This document shows, in pieces, positions 1 to 6,313 of a stretch of DNA of 16,464 nt (positions are counted from its first letter, which is position 1; the number at the start of each line of letters is the position of its first letter). The translations under genes were made by a program, and so were the position numbers. The notes under the pieces are model-generated. The model searched no databases. It was given only the letters and a program-made list of their open reading frames with translations, and had not been told where the DNA came from. The DNA comes from Gammaproteobacteria bacterium (GTDB taxonomy: Bacteria; Pseudomonadota; Gammaproteobacteria; UBA6429; Thiohalophilaceae), in assembly GCA_024639445.1 (NCBI GenBank), contig JAHEIJ010000014.1, forward strand, positions 1-16,464, written 5' to 3'.

Positions 1-2
1 GA

Positions 3-947
3 GACATCGAAAGCCTGGTGTTCCCGCGCTCTGCACTAAAACCGATGCTGGCTATTCAACTGGTTGAGAGTGGTGCCAGTGACCAATATGCCCTGAGCGA
101 TGCAGAATTGTCCCTCGCCTGTTCCTCTCATCAGGGTGAGCAAATACATCAGGATCTGGTGTCGTCATGGCTAAACCGCCTGGAGTTAACTGAGGAGCAT
201 TTAGCCTGTGGTCCTGTGCTACCCGAACATACCGAGAGTGCCCATCAGTTGCTGGCTTCCGGGCAACAAGGCTGTCGAATTCATCACAATTGCTCAGGCA
301 AACACGCCGGATTTTTAACCACCGCTCTGCATTTGGATCTGTCATTGGATGACTACCATCAGGTTGGGCATCCATTGCAACAATTATCGCTGGATACCCT
401 TTCCGACCTGGCTGATATTGACCTTAAACAATATCCTATTGGAATCGATGGTTGCGGATTACCGGCCCCCACGATGCCTTTGCTGCAACTCGGACACGCC
501 ACGGCCCGCTTCGCGAATCCTGTGGATTTGTCAGATTATCGCGCCGAGGCAATTTACCGTCTGCACGAAGCGATTACCAATGAGCCGCTCTATATTGCCG
601 GGCATGGCACGGTGGTCAGTGAATTGAACGAAGTCACCAAAGGGGCTGTACTGGCTAAAACCGGTGCCGAGGGAGTTGTCACCGCGGCCTTACCTGGGCG
701 AGGCCTGGGGATTGCATTGAAAATAGCGGATGGCAGTGCCCGCGCGCGCTCAGTCGCATTATTGGCAATCCTTGATCATCTGGGCGCCCTGTCTGATGAA
801 GAGAAACATCAACTTCAGGCTCATATCTCGCCTTCGATACTCAACTCAATAGGCATTGTGGTGGGAGAAATTCGCCCCGCCGCATCCTGGTTGCCGCGAG
901 TCAACGGTATTGCGCTAAATGAAACTCGAAGGAAAGTGAAGGCTTAA
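3..947 (+). CDS. L-asparaginase, PF06089 (Asparaginase_II / Rhizobium etli AnsA-like) family, 5' partial
   Basis: This gene encodes an enzyme predicted to hydrolyse L-asparagine to aspartate and ammonia. The open frame runs in from the left edge, so the true start lies outside; the GTG at 18 is an internal Val codon and reads straight on from an upstream Asp-Ile-Glu-Ser-Leu. Numbering from that Val, the protein shows a PRSALKP motif whose Ser5 and Lys8 form an SxxK pair, CSSHQGE (Ser37), NCSGKH (Cys92, Lys95) and DGCGLP (Cys146). From memory of the R. etli enzyme ReAV, these match its Ser48/Lys51, Ser80, and zinc ligands Cys135/Lys138/Cys189 at a constant offset of 43, so roughly 38 residues are missing. 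No signal peptide can be judged. It ends in TAA at 945-947. No terminator is evident just downstream. The family call is firm; substrate preference is inferred. Confidence 0.9.
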   Translation, partial: DIESLVFPRSALKPMLAIQLVESGASDQYALSDAELSLACSSHQGEQIHQDLVSSWLNRLELTEEHLACGPVLPEHTESAHQLLASGQQGCRIHHNCSGKHAGFLTTALHLDLSLDDYHQVGHPLQQLSLDTLSDLADIDLKQYPIGIDGCGLPAPTMPLLQLGHATARFANPVDLSDYRAEAIYRLHEAITNEPLYIAGHGTVVSELNEVTKGAVLAKTGAEGVVTAALPGRGLGIALKIADGSARARSVALLAILDHLGALSDEEKHQLQAHISPSILNSIGIVVGEIRPAASWLPRVNGIALNETRRKVKA

Positions 948-1066
948 CGGCGTTCAGAAAATACGGTTGGTTTGCAATAACATGCGCTTTATTAATTTCG
1001 GTCCCTCCGGGCTTGCTCGAAAATAGCTCCTCGGTTCTGGACTCGTAACTCCCCACAGTCACTCTC

Positions 1067-1118
1067 GACATCCATGTCTTCCGTGACATTAGTACATCCC
1101 TGTACGTCATCCCTGGAC
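1067..1118. repeat. Run of three small TCCN-loop hairpins
   Basis: Three short inverted repeats lie in a row and share the design stem-A, TCCN, T-stem: GACA-TCCA-TGTC at 1067-1078, GTACA-TCCC-TGTAC at 1092-1105, and GTCA-TCCC-TG(g)AC at 1106-1118 with one bulged G. The same loop occurs in the right-hand hairpins of the repeats at 1892-1942 and 3208-3259. Just downstream, CCTCCAT (1139-1145) can pair with ATGGAGG (1157-1163). These look like members of an extragenic palindrome family; function is unknown. Confidence 0.5.
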
Positions 1119-1182
1119 TCTTATCTCCCTACATCTGACCTCCATGGACGATGTATATGGAGGCACAAGTGTCGTGGGAGGC

Positions 1183-1264
1183 AGGACGCCGGAAGCGACT
1201 GGAGGGAATGCAAAAGGATTGTATGGAACAATCCTTGTCCTGTAGGTCGCCTGTGCGTCGTCCT
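1183..1264. repeat. 82-base nested imperfect palindrome
   Basis: Three inverted-repeat pairs are nested: AGGACG 1183-1188 with CGTCCT 1259-1264, GCGAC 1195-1199 with GTCGC 1246-1250, and a perfect nine-pair stem AAGGATTGT 1214-1222 with ACAATCCTT 1228-1236 around the loop ATGGA. The arrangement could fold into a single long hairpin in DNA or RNA. It is not followed by a T-run, so it does not look like a standard intrinsic terminator. It could be an untranslated structured RNA, a miniature mobile element, or a decayed palindromic repeat; the sequence alone does not decide. Confidence 0.45.
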
Positions 1265-1373
1265 TGTACTTCGCTTTGCCATTAGCCCGATCAACATTTT
1301 GTTATTCAGGTACGACATAAAATAGGACTCTGCCAATTCTGGCAGCTTACTCACGGACTCGAGGAGACATTCC

Positions 1374-1805
1374 ATGAAAACTTTCATGTTATTTGGCGCA
1401 GCCGCGCTGCTACTGACAACATTCAGCCTGCCCGTCCTGGCGGACAAGGCTTACTCGGAGAAAGACCTTGATGGCGTTTATGTCTACAACCTGGTGGAAA
1501 TTCGGGCCGATGAAACGACCGGCGCTATTGATTATTGCGATCAGTACGGCACGGTCACCTTCAACGGCGACGGCACCGGCACTAATACCGGCACTCGCAA
1601 ATGCAGTTATTCCGGTAATTTCACCGAAACGACTGACTTTACCTACACGGTCAGTCCGGACGGAGTCTTGCTCGTCACCCAGGTGGGCGAACCCTACCCC
1701 GCCCGCATCCAGTTGGTGGATAAGGGCCGAATGGGTCTGATTGACAGTTCGACCCGGCTGGAACCCCATATCTTTGTGCAACACGGGGTTGCGGTGGAAC
1801 AATAG
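1374..1805 (+). CDS. Small exported protein of unknown function
   Basis: This gene encodes a 143-residue protein that I do not recognise. Residues 1-23 form a classical signal peptide (Lys2, a hydrophobic core and VLA before Asp24), so the mature protein of about 120 residues is predicted to be periplasmic or secreted. The mature part opens with DLDGVYVYN, followed by alternating hydrophobic stretches with Gly/Thr-rich turns (TFNGDGTGTNTGT), which suggests an all-beta, lipocalin-like small barrel; that is a fold-level guess only. Cys55 and Cys77 flank one predicted hairpin and could form a disulfide. The ATG is supported by GAGGAG at 1361-1366, seven bases upstream. The gene stands alone, with a hairpin-rich gap before it and a strong terminator after it, so it is probably monocistronic. 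Confidence 0.75.
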   Translation: MKTFMLFGAAALLLTTFSLPVLADKAYSEKDLDGVYVYNLVEIRADETTGAIDYCDQYGTVTFNGDGTGTNTGTRKCSYSGNFTETTDFTYTVSPDGVLLVTQVGEPYPARIQLVDKGRMGLIDSSTRLEPHIFVQHGVAVEQ

Positions 1806-1824
1806 CTATTGCGTTTGAGTTTGG

Positions 1825-1864
1825 CTCCTCGGCCGCACAGCGTGCGGCCGGGAGTTGTTTCTTC
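1825..1864 (+). terminator. Strong rho-independent terminator
   Basis: CGGCCGCAC (1830-1838) and GTGCGGCCG (1842-1850) form a perfect nine-pair GC-rich stem around the loop AGC. CTCC (1825-1828) and GGAG (1851-1854) extend it across a bulged T at 1829. A T-rich tail (TTGTTTCTT) follows. It lies 20 bases after the stop of the small exported protein gene. The opposite strand lacks an equally good T-tract. Confidence 0.85.
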
Positions 1865-1890
1865 AGGCTGGCGACGATGTGGAAGACTGG

Positions 1891-1942
1891 GCAGATAATT
1901 GCTCCTGCATTATCTGCACTCCCCACGTCCTTGTGGGTCGTA
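1891..1942. repeat. Structured repeat, copy 1 (overlaps a coding 3' end)
   Basis: This is a two-hairpin element: GCAGATAAT (1891-1899) pairs with ATTATCTGC (1909-1917) around TGCTCCTGC, then CCCAC (1922-1926) pairs with GTGGG (1933-1937). Bases 1892-1942 match 3208-3259 at 46 of 52 aligned columns, including one gap. The element includes the TAA stop and last ten codons of the minus-strand gene at 1910-3070. Confidence 0.85.
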
Positions 1943-3070
1943 CTGTTGCCAGAACTGATATTTAAGCGCACCGATCCCCATGACGGTCAGCAGCAACACC
2001 ACCAGGCTACCGATGAAGGGAATGATCTGCACCAGCCCCAGCAAGACAAAGGCGCCGATCAGGGTTGCGACCATCACGCCTTTACTCGCGGCTTCCTTAT
2101 TAAAGAGTCGGCGCAGCGCCACATCACTGACATAAATCACGCCGGTCATGCCGCCGGCGATCACCATTAGCAGGTAAGCTGCAGCTAATACTACGCCCAG
2201 CAGGTAACCCACTCCCGTGGATAACAGCAGCACGATTACCAGTGGGGCCAACAGCAATACGACAAAACCCAGTCCCAGGGTGATGAGCGGGTTCTGTTCG
2301 ATTTGTCGCGCGGTGGCGATGCTGAACTGCGGAAACATGAGAAAGTAAACCAGGCCCGTAAGGATTAAACCCACAATAACCACCAACCCGGCCAGCGCAA
2401 TCACTTTTAACACCGGCGCAAAGTCCACCTCCGGCATGGGCACGTGCTCGACACTGCTCAGGATGCGCGCCCCGGTGGCGATCTCGGGCGGATTGGGGCT
2501 TTGCACCCGCAACGGGCCGTGGATGACGGCATCGGCCAGGATCTTTACCTCTTCCGCAGTGATGTTCACCTCGCCCATGAGTTCGCCGGCGATGATCACT
2601 TCCTCGGCCGCGATCTTGAGCACCTTACCCACCTTGCCGAACACTTCGATCCGCCGCCCCGCCAACGAGGCCCAGTTGCTGATCTTCGATTGCGGCCCAA
2701 GGGTCACAGTTTCGCCGGCGGCGACCATGTGGTCCCCGACTTGACCGTTTACGCGTACCAGTCGGCCGGCGGCACGAACGTCGTCCCCGACATCGCCATT
2801 GATGGTAACAATTTCTCCGGCGGCAATTACATCCTCCGTCACCGGACCATCGAGGGACAGGCGTTGCCCGGCGACCACCACATCGCCGCTCACGCGGCCA
2901 CTGATAAGCACCATCTCGGCGGCGCCATAGAAATCATGCGCGATCGGCTGGCGTTTCAATATAGTGTATCCCGCTTCGTGTCCGTGTTCATGAGCTAACA
3001 GCGATGTCAGCGAGATACCAAGTAAAATCAAAATGAGACTAATGGGTTGAATGAAACGGGGCATGTGCAT
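1910..3070 (-). CDS. Bactofilin-like beta-repeat membrane protein (polymer-forming cytoskeletal type)
   Basis: This gene encodes a 386-residue protein. Residues 1-26 are a signal peptide or signal anchor, directly followed by a His-rich AHEHGHEAG. Residues about 45-205 are a run of short beta-rungs of the type SGDVVVAG, TEDVIAAGE, NGDVGDDVRAAG and VGDHMVAAGE, the pattern of bactofilin-type right-handed beta-helices. Residues about 220-370 hold five hydrophobic segments (about 220-245, 262-284, 286-309, 331-349, 352-370). Such proteins are usually annotated polymer-forming cytoskeletal protein, but a signal peptide and C-terminal membrane domain place the rungs outside the cytoplasm, so a cytoskeletal role should not be assumed. 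AAGGAGAG-type pairing (GGAG at 3078-3081) is well spaced for the ATG at 3070, favouring it over the ATG at 3064. The last ten codons (YDPQGRGECR) lie inside a repeat element. It is probably expressed alone from the promoter upstream. Confidence 0.8.
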   Translation of the reverse strand: MHMPRFIQPISLILILLGISLTSLLAHEHGHEAGYTILKRQPIAHDFYGAAEMVLISGRVSGDVVVAGQRLSLDGPVTEDVIAAGEIVTINGDVGDDVRAAGRLVRVNGQVGDHMVAAGETVTLGPQSKISNWASLAGRRIEVFGKVGKVLKIAAEEVIIAGELMGEVNITAEEVKILADAVIHGPLRVQSPNPPEIATGARILSSVEHVPMPEVDFAPVLKVIALAGLVVIVGLILTGLVYFLMFPQFSIATARQIEQNPLITLGLGFVVLLLAPLVIVLLLSTGVGYLLGVVLAAAYLLMVIAGGMTGVIYVSDVALRRLFNKEAASKGVMVATLIGAFVLLGLVQIIPFIGSLVVLLLTVMGIGALKYQFWQQYDPQGRGECR

Positions 3071-3135
3071 GGCTGCTCTCCTTCCTTAGTCGAGGCGGCA
3101 ATGAGGGCAAACAGTCTTTTAGCTGAATGCTAATG

Positions 3136-3165
3136 ATCATAGTCGAAAAAAAGCCTGATGCTCAA
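3136..3165 (-). promoter_or_regulatory. Candidate sigma-70 promoter
   Basis: Read on the minus strand, TTGAGC (3160-3165) and TATGAT (3136-3141) are separated by 18 bases and match the -35 and -10 consensus at four and five positions out of six. The -10 lies about 65 bases upstream of the bactofilin-like gene, and the spacer is T-rich. This is a match by eye only. Confidence 0.45.
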
Positions 3166-3207
3166 TATATATTGGATAGGCGGGTTGAAATGCGCCCCCG
3201 TTTTTCA

Positions 3208-3259
3208 CTGATAATTGCTCCATGCATTATCAGCACTTCCCACATCCCTGTGGGTCGTA
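3208..3259. repeat. Structured repeat, copy 2 (intergenic)
   Basis: This is the second copy of the element at 1891-1942. CTGATAAT (3208-3215) pairs with ATTATCAG (3226-3233), and CCCACA (3239-3244) pairs with TGTGGG (3249-3254) around TCCC. Relative to copy 1, the second base pair of the first stem is reversed (A-T there, T-A here), so the pairing is kept although both bases differ. Read on the minus strand it would encode YDPQGCGKC then TGA, like the end of the neighbouring protein, but no start codon feeds this frame. It lies 88 bases past the stop of the Sel1-repeat gene. Confidence 0.85.
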
Positions 3260-3347
3260 TTTACAATGAAATAGTAGACACTTGGTACCTTACCTAATTA
3301 TGCGAAAGTTATATTCAAAGATCGCTCGCGTACTTTAAACTTCTACT

Positions 3348-3881
3348 TTATTTTAATAGCGCAATGGCATTTGGTTCGCCGAGTTCAGCGGCTTTAGTAA
3401 TGAGCGCCATGGCCTTCTTTTCATCTTTTTGTACCCCGAAGCCGTTGTAATACATGGCTCCAAGATTAAACATGGCAGTTGGAAGCCCCTGATCCGCCGC
3501 TTTCTGATACCAGTCAACAGCGATTTCGTAATTCCTTTCAACACCGAGCCCATTCTGGTAGGCAACACCAAGTAGATTTTGAGCTATTCGGTTATCATAC
3601 TTTGCGGCACTTCTGGCCCATTTAACTGATTCCGCATAGTCTCGATTTACATATTCACCTTCCATATATAAAACCGCCAAATAAGCGCGCTTTCCACTGT
3701 GGCCTAATTTTGCACCATCCTTAAGGCATTTAATGAAATCATCAATTCGACCGTCATTATGCAATGGCGCGCAATCAGCCGTTGTGAGCTTATAATTATT
3801 GTAAGAATAATAAACTCCATATGGGATTGAAAATATAACAATTAACAGTAAAAATATTTTTACGGCGGATTTATTTTTCAA
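3348..3881 (-). CDS. Membrane-anchored Sel1-repeat protein
   Basis: This gene encodes a 177-residue protein. Residues about 8-28 are a single hydrophobic segment that acts as an N-terminal anchor or uncleaved signal. Residues about 64-97, 98-133 and 134-169 are three Sel1-like repeats, recognisable by AYLAVLYMEGEYVNRDY, LLGVAYQNGLGVERNY and LGAMYYNGFGVQKDEKKA, each continuing into a short helix with AxxWxxKAAxxG. Such alpha-alpha solenoids mediate protein-protein contacts, so an adaptor role in the periplasm is a reasonable inference. The start is TTG at 3881: it is preceded immediately by an in-frame TAA, and AAGGAG lies about seven bases upstream, so no earlier or ATG start competes. Composition is AT-rich compared with the left flank. 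The specific partner is unknown. Confidence 0.85.
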   Translation of the reverse strand: MKNKSAVKIFLLLIVIFSIPYGVYYSYNNYKLTTADCAPLHNDGRIDDFIKCLKDGAKLGHSGKRAYLAVLYMEGEYVNRDYAESVKWARSAAKYDNRIAQNLLGVAYQNGLGVERNYEIAVDWYQKAADQGLPTAMFNLGAMYYNGFGVQKDEKKAMALITKAAELGEPNAIALLK

Positions 3882-3949
3882 TTACATTCTCCTTCATGTA
3901 ATACTGTAGTAACTAGTGGAGCAATATTCTGGATTAGAGGAAACCGCTA

Positions 3950-4561
3950 CTATCTTGAATAAAATGCTTTTATACTTGAAGAACGTAAAATGTAAAATCC
4001 AAACAAGAGCAATAAAATGAATATAACAATCACCATCACCCATTCAGTCGCCGAGTTTCGATAACCGCGCGTAAAACTCGCAATCATCTCATAGAGAAGT
4101 ATTCCTGCCACAACCATAAACCCGCTACCGGCAAGGATTCGTGACCAATCTTGTCGCAATAGAATTCCAAAAAAACATAACGAAGATGGTATCCAATAGG
4201 CAAGCGGTACGGCCAACTCACGAAGCCAATCGCGTTCAAATAATACTTGCCAAACAATCCCAAATAGACCAAAGATAAATACAATTCCGAATAACAATAC
4301 AAGAAGAATTATCGGCAGCGGCCACTTTCCGGGTGCAATATTTCTATTTTCGGCTAAATGTCTTCCTCGAATCGCTAACTTGCGACTGACCCAAATTAGT
4401 ACATGGCCTGTTAGCCATATCACCGCTGCGACAGGAACAAACACAAGTCCCGGAGGATGGCCGCCTTTTGCTGTCGCAAGCAAAATACATATGCCGGCGC
4501 CAAGAATGGACCAAACAATATGTAGCCCGCGAAATACGTTTTTTAAGTAATCAGTGCTCAA
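3950..4561 (-). CDS. Six-helix integral membrane protein, unknown function
   Basis: This gene encodes a 203-residue protein I do not recognise. Six hydrophobic segments can be seen at about 12-30, 37-58, 80-107, 116-135, 141-162 and 173-193, with basic loops (SRKLAIRGRH near 59-68 and a C-terminal RSSSIKAFYSR). No catalytic motif stands out. The start is TTG at 4561, since no ATG occurs before residue 149 and an in-frame stop lies a short way upstream; there is no clear Shine-Dalgarno match, so translation may be weak. It lies between the Sel1-repeat gene and an exported protein on the same strand, separated by about 70 bases on each side. Its hydrophobicity profile makes it a believable gene, but the function is open. 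Confidence 0.7.
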   Translation of the reverse strand: MSTDYLKNVFRGLHIVWSILGAGICILLATAKGGHPPGLVFVPVAAVIWLTGHVLIWVSRKLAIRGRHLAENRNIAPGKWPLPIILLVLLFGIVFIFGLFGIVWQVLFERDWLRELAVPLAYWIPSSLCFFGILLRQDWSRILAGSGFMVVAGILLYEMIASFTRGYRNSATEWVMVIVIFILLLLFGFYILRSSSIKAFYSR

Positions 4562-4637
4562 TTTTGATAGAAAATTTGATTAAGATATTTGGGGTCGAGT
4601 AAAAACCACTGCGAAGTTAAATATCTGTTGCCCGATA

Positions 4638-5252
4638 TTAGTCGAAGGATATCCTCAGATTTTTCCAGAAATCAGAGATGATATGTTGCTCATTTTTATA
4701 CTCATCGTTAAAAATCGTAGTGACAATGAGCACACCCTTATCCTTACCCCCGTAGGCCATGACAGATGTTGTCTTTCCCCAATCCGGATGGGTTGCCACA
4801 ACTTGTTTACCACGTATATTCTTGCCATCTACGACTTTCTCGACTTTTCTTACCTTGTATTTGTAACCATTCTCCACATATTCTTTCGTCAACAACTTAA
4901 TCATAAAATCTACGGTTGGTTCAGCAGGATTCTCACTCATGTATTCCGTAACTAAGATCGCCGTACCTGAGGATGTAGCTATCTTTGTTAGGAAAATGCC
5001 GTCCCCAAGAACGCTCCTGCTTGGTTTGATCGTCCTTTTATGCTTCATCGAAAAAAGGTCACTCTTAAAATCCAGGTATTCTTTTTGTTTTAGAATAATA
5101 GCGGGCTCTTTCCCGGAAGCGGTCTTGAACTTCACCTTCTTATTCAAATCTATCTCGGCTGAACGTCCGTCAATAGAAATAATATAGTCACCGGCATAAA
5201 GAGGACCCGCAAAAAAGAATATGATTGAGGCAATGAGGATTTGTAGTTTCAT
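4638..5252 (-). CDS. Exported protein of unknown function
   Basis: This gene encodes a 204-residue protein. Residues 1-20 are a signal peptide (MKLQILIASI, then a hydrophobic core ending LYA before Gly21), so the mature protein is predicted to be periplasmic. The rest is mixed alpha/beta and Lys-rich: strands around GDYIISIDG, TAILVTEYM and KGVLIVTTIF, and an amphipathic end FWKNLRISFD. The layout, a surface-exposed strand meander closed by a helix with FWK, loosely resembles small PsbP/DUF1795-like folds, but I would not assign it. The ATG at 5252 has AGGA about eight bases upstream. It is followed by the six-helix membrane protein and preceded by the 23-residue peptide gene, all on the minus strand. 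Confidence 0.75.
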   Translation of the reverse strand: MKLQILIASIIFFFAGPLYAGDYIISIDGRSAEIDLNKKVKFKTASGKEPAIILKQKEYLDFKSDLFSMKHKRTIKPSRSVLGDGIFLTKIATSSGTAILVTEYMSENPAEPTVDFMIKLLTKEYVENGYKYKVRKVEKVVDGKNIRGKQVVATHPDWGKTTSVMAYGGKDKGVLIVTTIFNDEYKNEQHIISDFWKNLRISFD

Positions 5253-5304
5253 TATTTATTTCCTGTATCCGAGAGCATTAAAGGTATTTATATCTAGTGC
5301 CAGC

Positions 5305-5376
5305 CTAAAGAATTACTGCGATAAAAAACATAACGAGCAATACAGAAAGAATGATTATGGCTGTTTTTTGTTTCAA
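5305..5376 (-). CDS. 23-residue single-span membrane peptide
   Basis: This is a short frame not usually called by gene finders. On the minus strand TTG at 5376 opens a frame beginning MKQKTAII, continues with an almost wholly hydrophobic stretch of about 18 residues (Ile, Leu, Val, Phe, Met, Ala) and stops at TAG 5305-5307. AAAAGGAGAA lies upstream with GGAG at 5384-5387, seven bases from the TTG, which is as good a ribosome site as any in the region. The product has the layout of a small bacterial membrane protein: a basic N-terminus and one transmembrane helix, with no cysteine or lipobox. It sits 42 bases after the DUF2141 gene and 52 bases before the next start, co-directional with both. 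A chance hydrophobic frame cannot be excluded; proof needs expression data or conservation. Confidence 0.5.
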   Translation of the reverse strand: MKQKTAIIILSVLLVMFFIAVIL

Positions 5377-5418
5377 AAATATTCTCCTTTTAAAACCATT
5401 CGGACACAAGGATAGTTA

Positions 5419-5865
5419 TTATTTTTTGGCCTTACCCAATGATATTCTAATTCTCCTTGAGTCTAACAATTCAAAGGCTGCATCTTCATACGAGGGCGGC
5501 CCAAATCTACCCTTGGCATTATTTGAAACGCCAACCGGCTCGGTTGGAATGCCGAATAGTCCGGTATTTAACTTGCCATTGTTATCCTCATCATAAACGA
5601 TGCTCACCGCATACGTTCCCGGATCAATGTCATCTATCCTGAAAACGACCTCGCCATTGCTATTGACTGGCTTTGTTATTTTGATTGCGGGTTGTTTTAG
5701 ATACGTATTCGCAGACGTAAACAGGGAACAGACGGCTTGACCTTTGTTCGGTTTTGCGCCCGTGACTTCAACGATGAGTGATAATTTCTCCGGACTGGAG
5801 AAAACCAGAGCAGGAATGAACAACAAGACAGCAAAAAGGAGATAACCGGGCTTACTGATGCTCAT
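5419..5865 (-). CDS. DUF2141 family exported protein
   Basis: This gene encodes a 148-residue protein. Residues 1-23 form a signal peptide (hydrophobic core YLLFAVLLFIPALVFS). The mature part carries the DUF2141 (PF09912) signature: KGQAVCSLFTS near 41-51, DPGTYAVSIVYDEDNNGKL at 81-99, then GIPTEPVGVSNN and FGPPSYEDAAF at 105-116 and 121-131. The family is a small beta-sandwich seen in many Gram-negative periplasmic proteins; the biochemical role is not known. The D-E-D-N-N-G loop could bind Ca2+, which is inference. The ATG at 5865 has only a weak ribosome site and overlaps the end of the preceding DUF4282-like gene by 14 bases, so translational coupling is likely. Confidence 0.85.
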   Translation of the reverse strand: MSISKPGYLLFAVLLFIPALVFSSPEKLSLIVEVTGAKPNKGQAVCSLFTSANTYLKQPAIKITKPVNSNGEVVFRIDDIDPGTYAVSIVYDEDNNGKLNTGLFGIPTEPVGVSNNAKGRFGPPSYEDAAFELLDSRRIRISLGKAKK

Positions 5866-6106
5866 ACAATTTGCTTCTTATATCCTGTAAACACAGATAC
5901 GCCTGGTATCTGAGCATAAAACCTTCAAAAATGAGGCGTGTCAGTAGCGTACCGAATACCAGTGCCAGTATCCAGGCCCAATTATCGTGGATATATAACC
6001 ACCAGGTCCCATATAAGGTGCCGCCAATGCCGGCCCAAAACAACACCTGCAAGGCGTATGGCATAATGAGTTTTTTGAAAAGAAGGTAGTCTTTTAATGT
6101 GCTCAT
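5852..6106 (-). CDS. DUF4282-like small membrane protein
   Basis: This gene encodes an 84-residue protein with two hydrophobic helices (about 17-38 and 43-64). The N-terminus MSTLKDYLLFKKLIMP, the central loop with a short charged turn, and the conserved-looking RLIFEGFMLRYQAYLCLQDI at 57-76 resemble the DUF4282 family (PF14110), in which an Arg-x-x-x-Glu in the second helix and a Phe/Tyr-rich tail recur. Function of the family is unknown. The ATG at 6106 has only a weak purine stretch upstream. It ends 14 bases inside the DUF2141 gene, so the two probably form an operon. The family match is from recall of the pattern, not a search. Confidence 0.7.
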   Translation of the reverse strand: MSTLKDYLLFKKLIMPYALQVLFWAGIGGTLYGTWWLYIHDNWAWILALVFGTLLTRLIFEGFMLRYQAYLCLQDIRSKLYEHQ

Positions 6107-6204
6107 GGCTGCTTACTCTTTCTTCTGGCGACTCCTTGGCCGTAGTAATAACAAATGTTAGTGGGAGATTGCCACGTCTCGGCGGCGTTTGGAAAGTATA
6201 AAGT

Positions 6205-6304
6205 GCCTGCTATCAGCTGTGAGTTCAACCTCGCAATTTACCGGATGGCCTACACATAGCGAAGCGACATGCAAGACAGCCTGTGTTGAACTGCATTGTT
6301 AGGT
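6205..6304. repeat. attC-like inverted repeat B
   Basis: AGTTCAAC (6222-6229) and GTTGAACT (6285-6292) are exact inverted repeats, and GTTAGGT (6298-6304) fits the integron attC core GTTRRRY. Read on the minus strand the site begins ACCTAAC (RYYYAAC), nine bases after the stop of the gene at 6314-6733, where an attC would be expected. The far outer arm is degenerate (GCCTGCT at 6205-6211 in place of GCCTAAC). Its integron origin is inferred. Confidence 0.4.
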
Positions 6305-6313
6305 GTTTTTGTA

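Larger units (their letters stand above)
948..1373. other. Gene-free gap with clustered hairpins
   Basis: No convincing coding frame lies between the asparaginase and the small exported protein; the short frames here lack ribosome sites and family features. The left part is plain sequence. From about 1021 to 1264 it is dense in short inverted repeats, listed separately. The stretch GCTCCT (1026-1031) followed by ACTCCCCAC (1048-1056) echoes the GCTCCT...ACTCCCCAC order of the repeat at 1892-1942, so this may be a distant member of the same family. A TAAAAT at 1318-1323 could be a -10 box for the next gene, but no -35 at good spacing was found. Confidence 0.6.

Noticed and set aside
1299..1323. 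TTGTTA and TAAAAT as a promoter for the small exported protein
   Set aside because: The spacer is only 13 bases, too short for a sigma-70 promoter; kept only as a possible -10.
1121..1447. Minus-strand frame of 108 codons across the hairpin gap
   Set aside because: It crosses the structured gap and the start of the exported protein; low-complexity Ser/Arg content and no domain features.
2444..2998. Plus-strand frame of 184 codons opposite the bactofilin-like gene
   Set aside because: It is the shadow of the repetitive beta-rung codons; the minus strand has the signal peptide, rungs and membrane helices.
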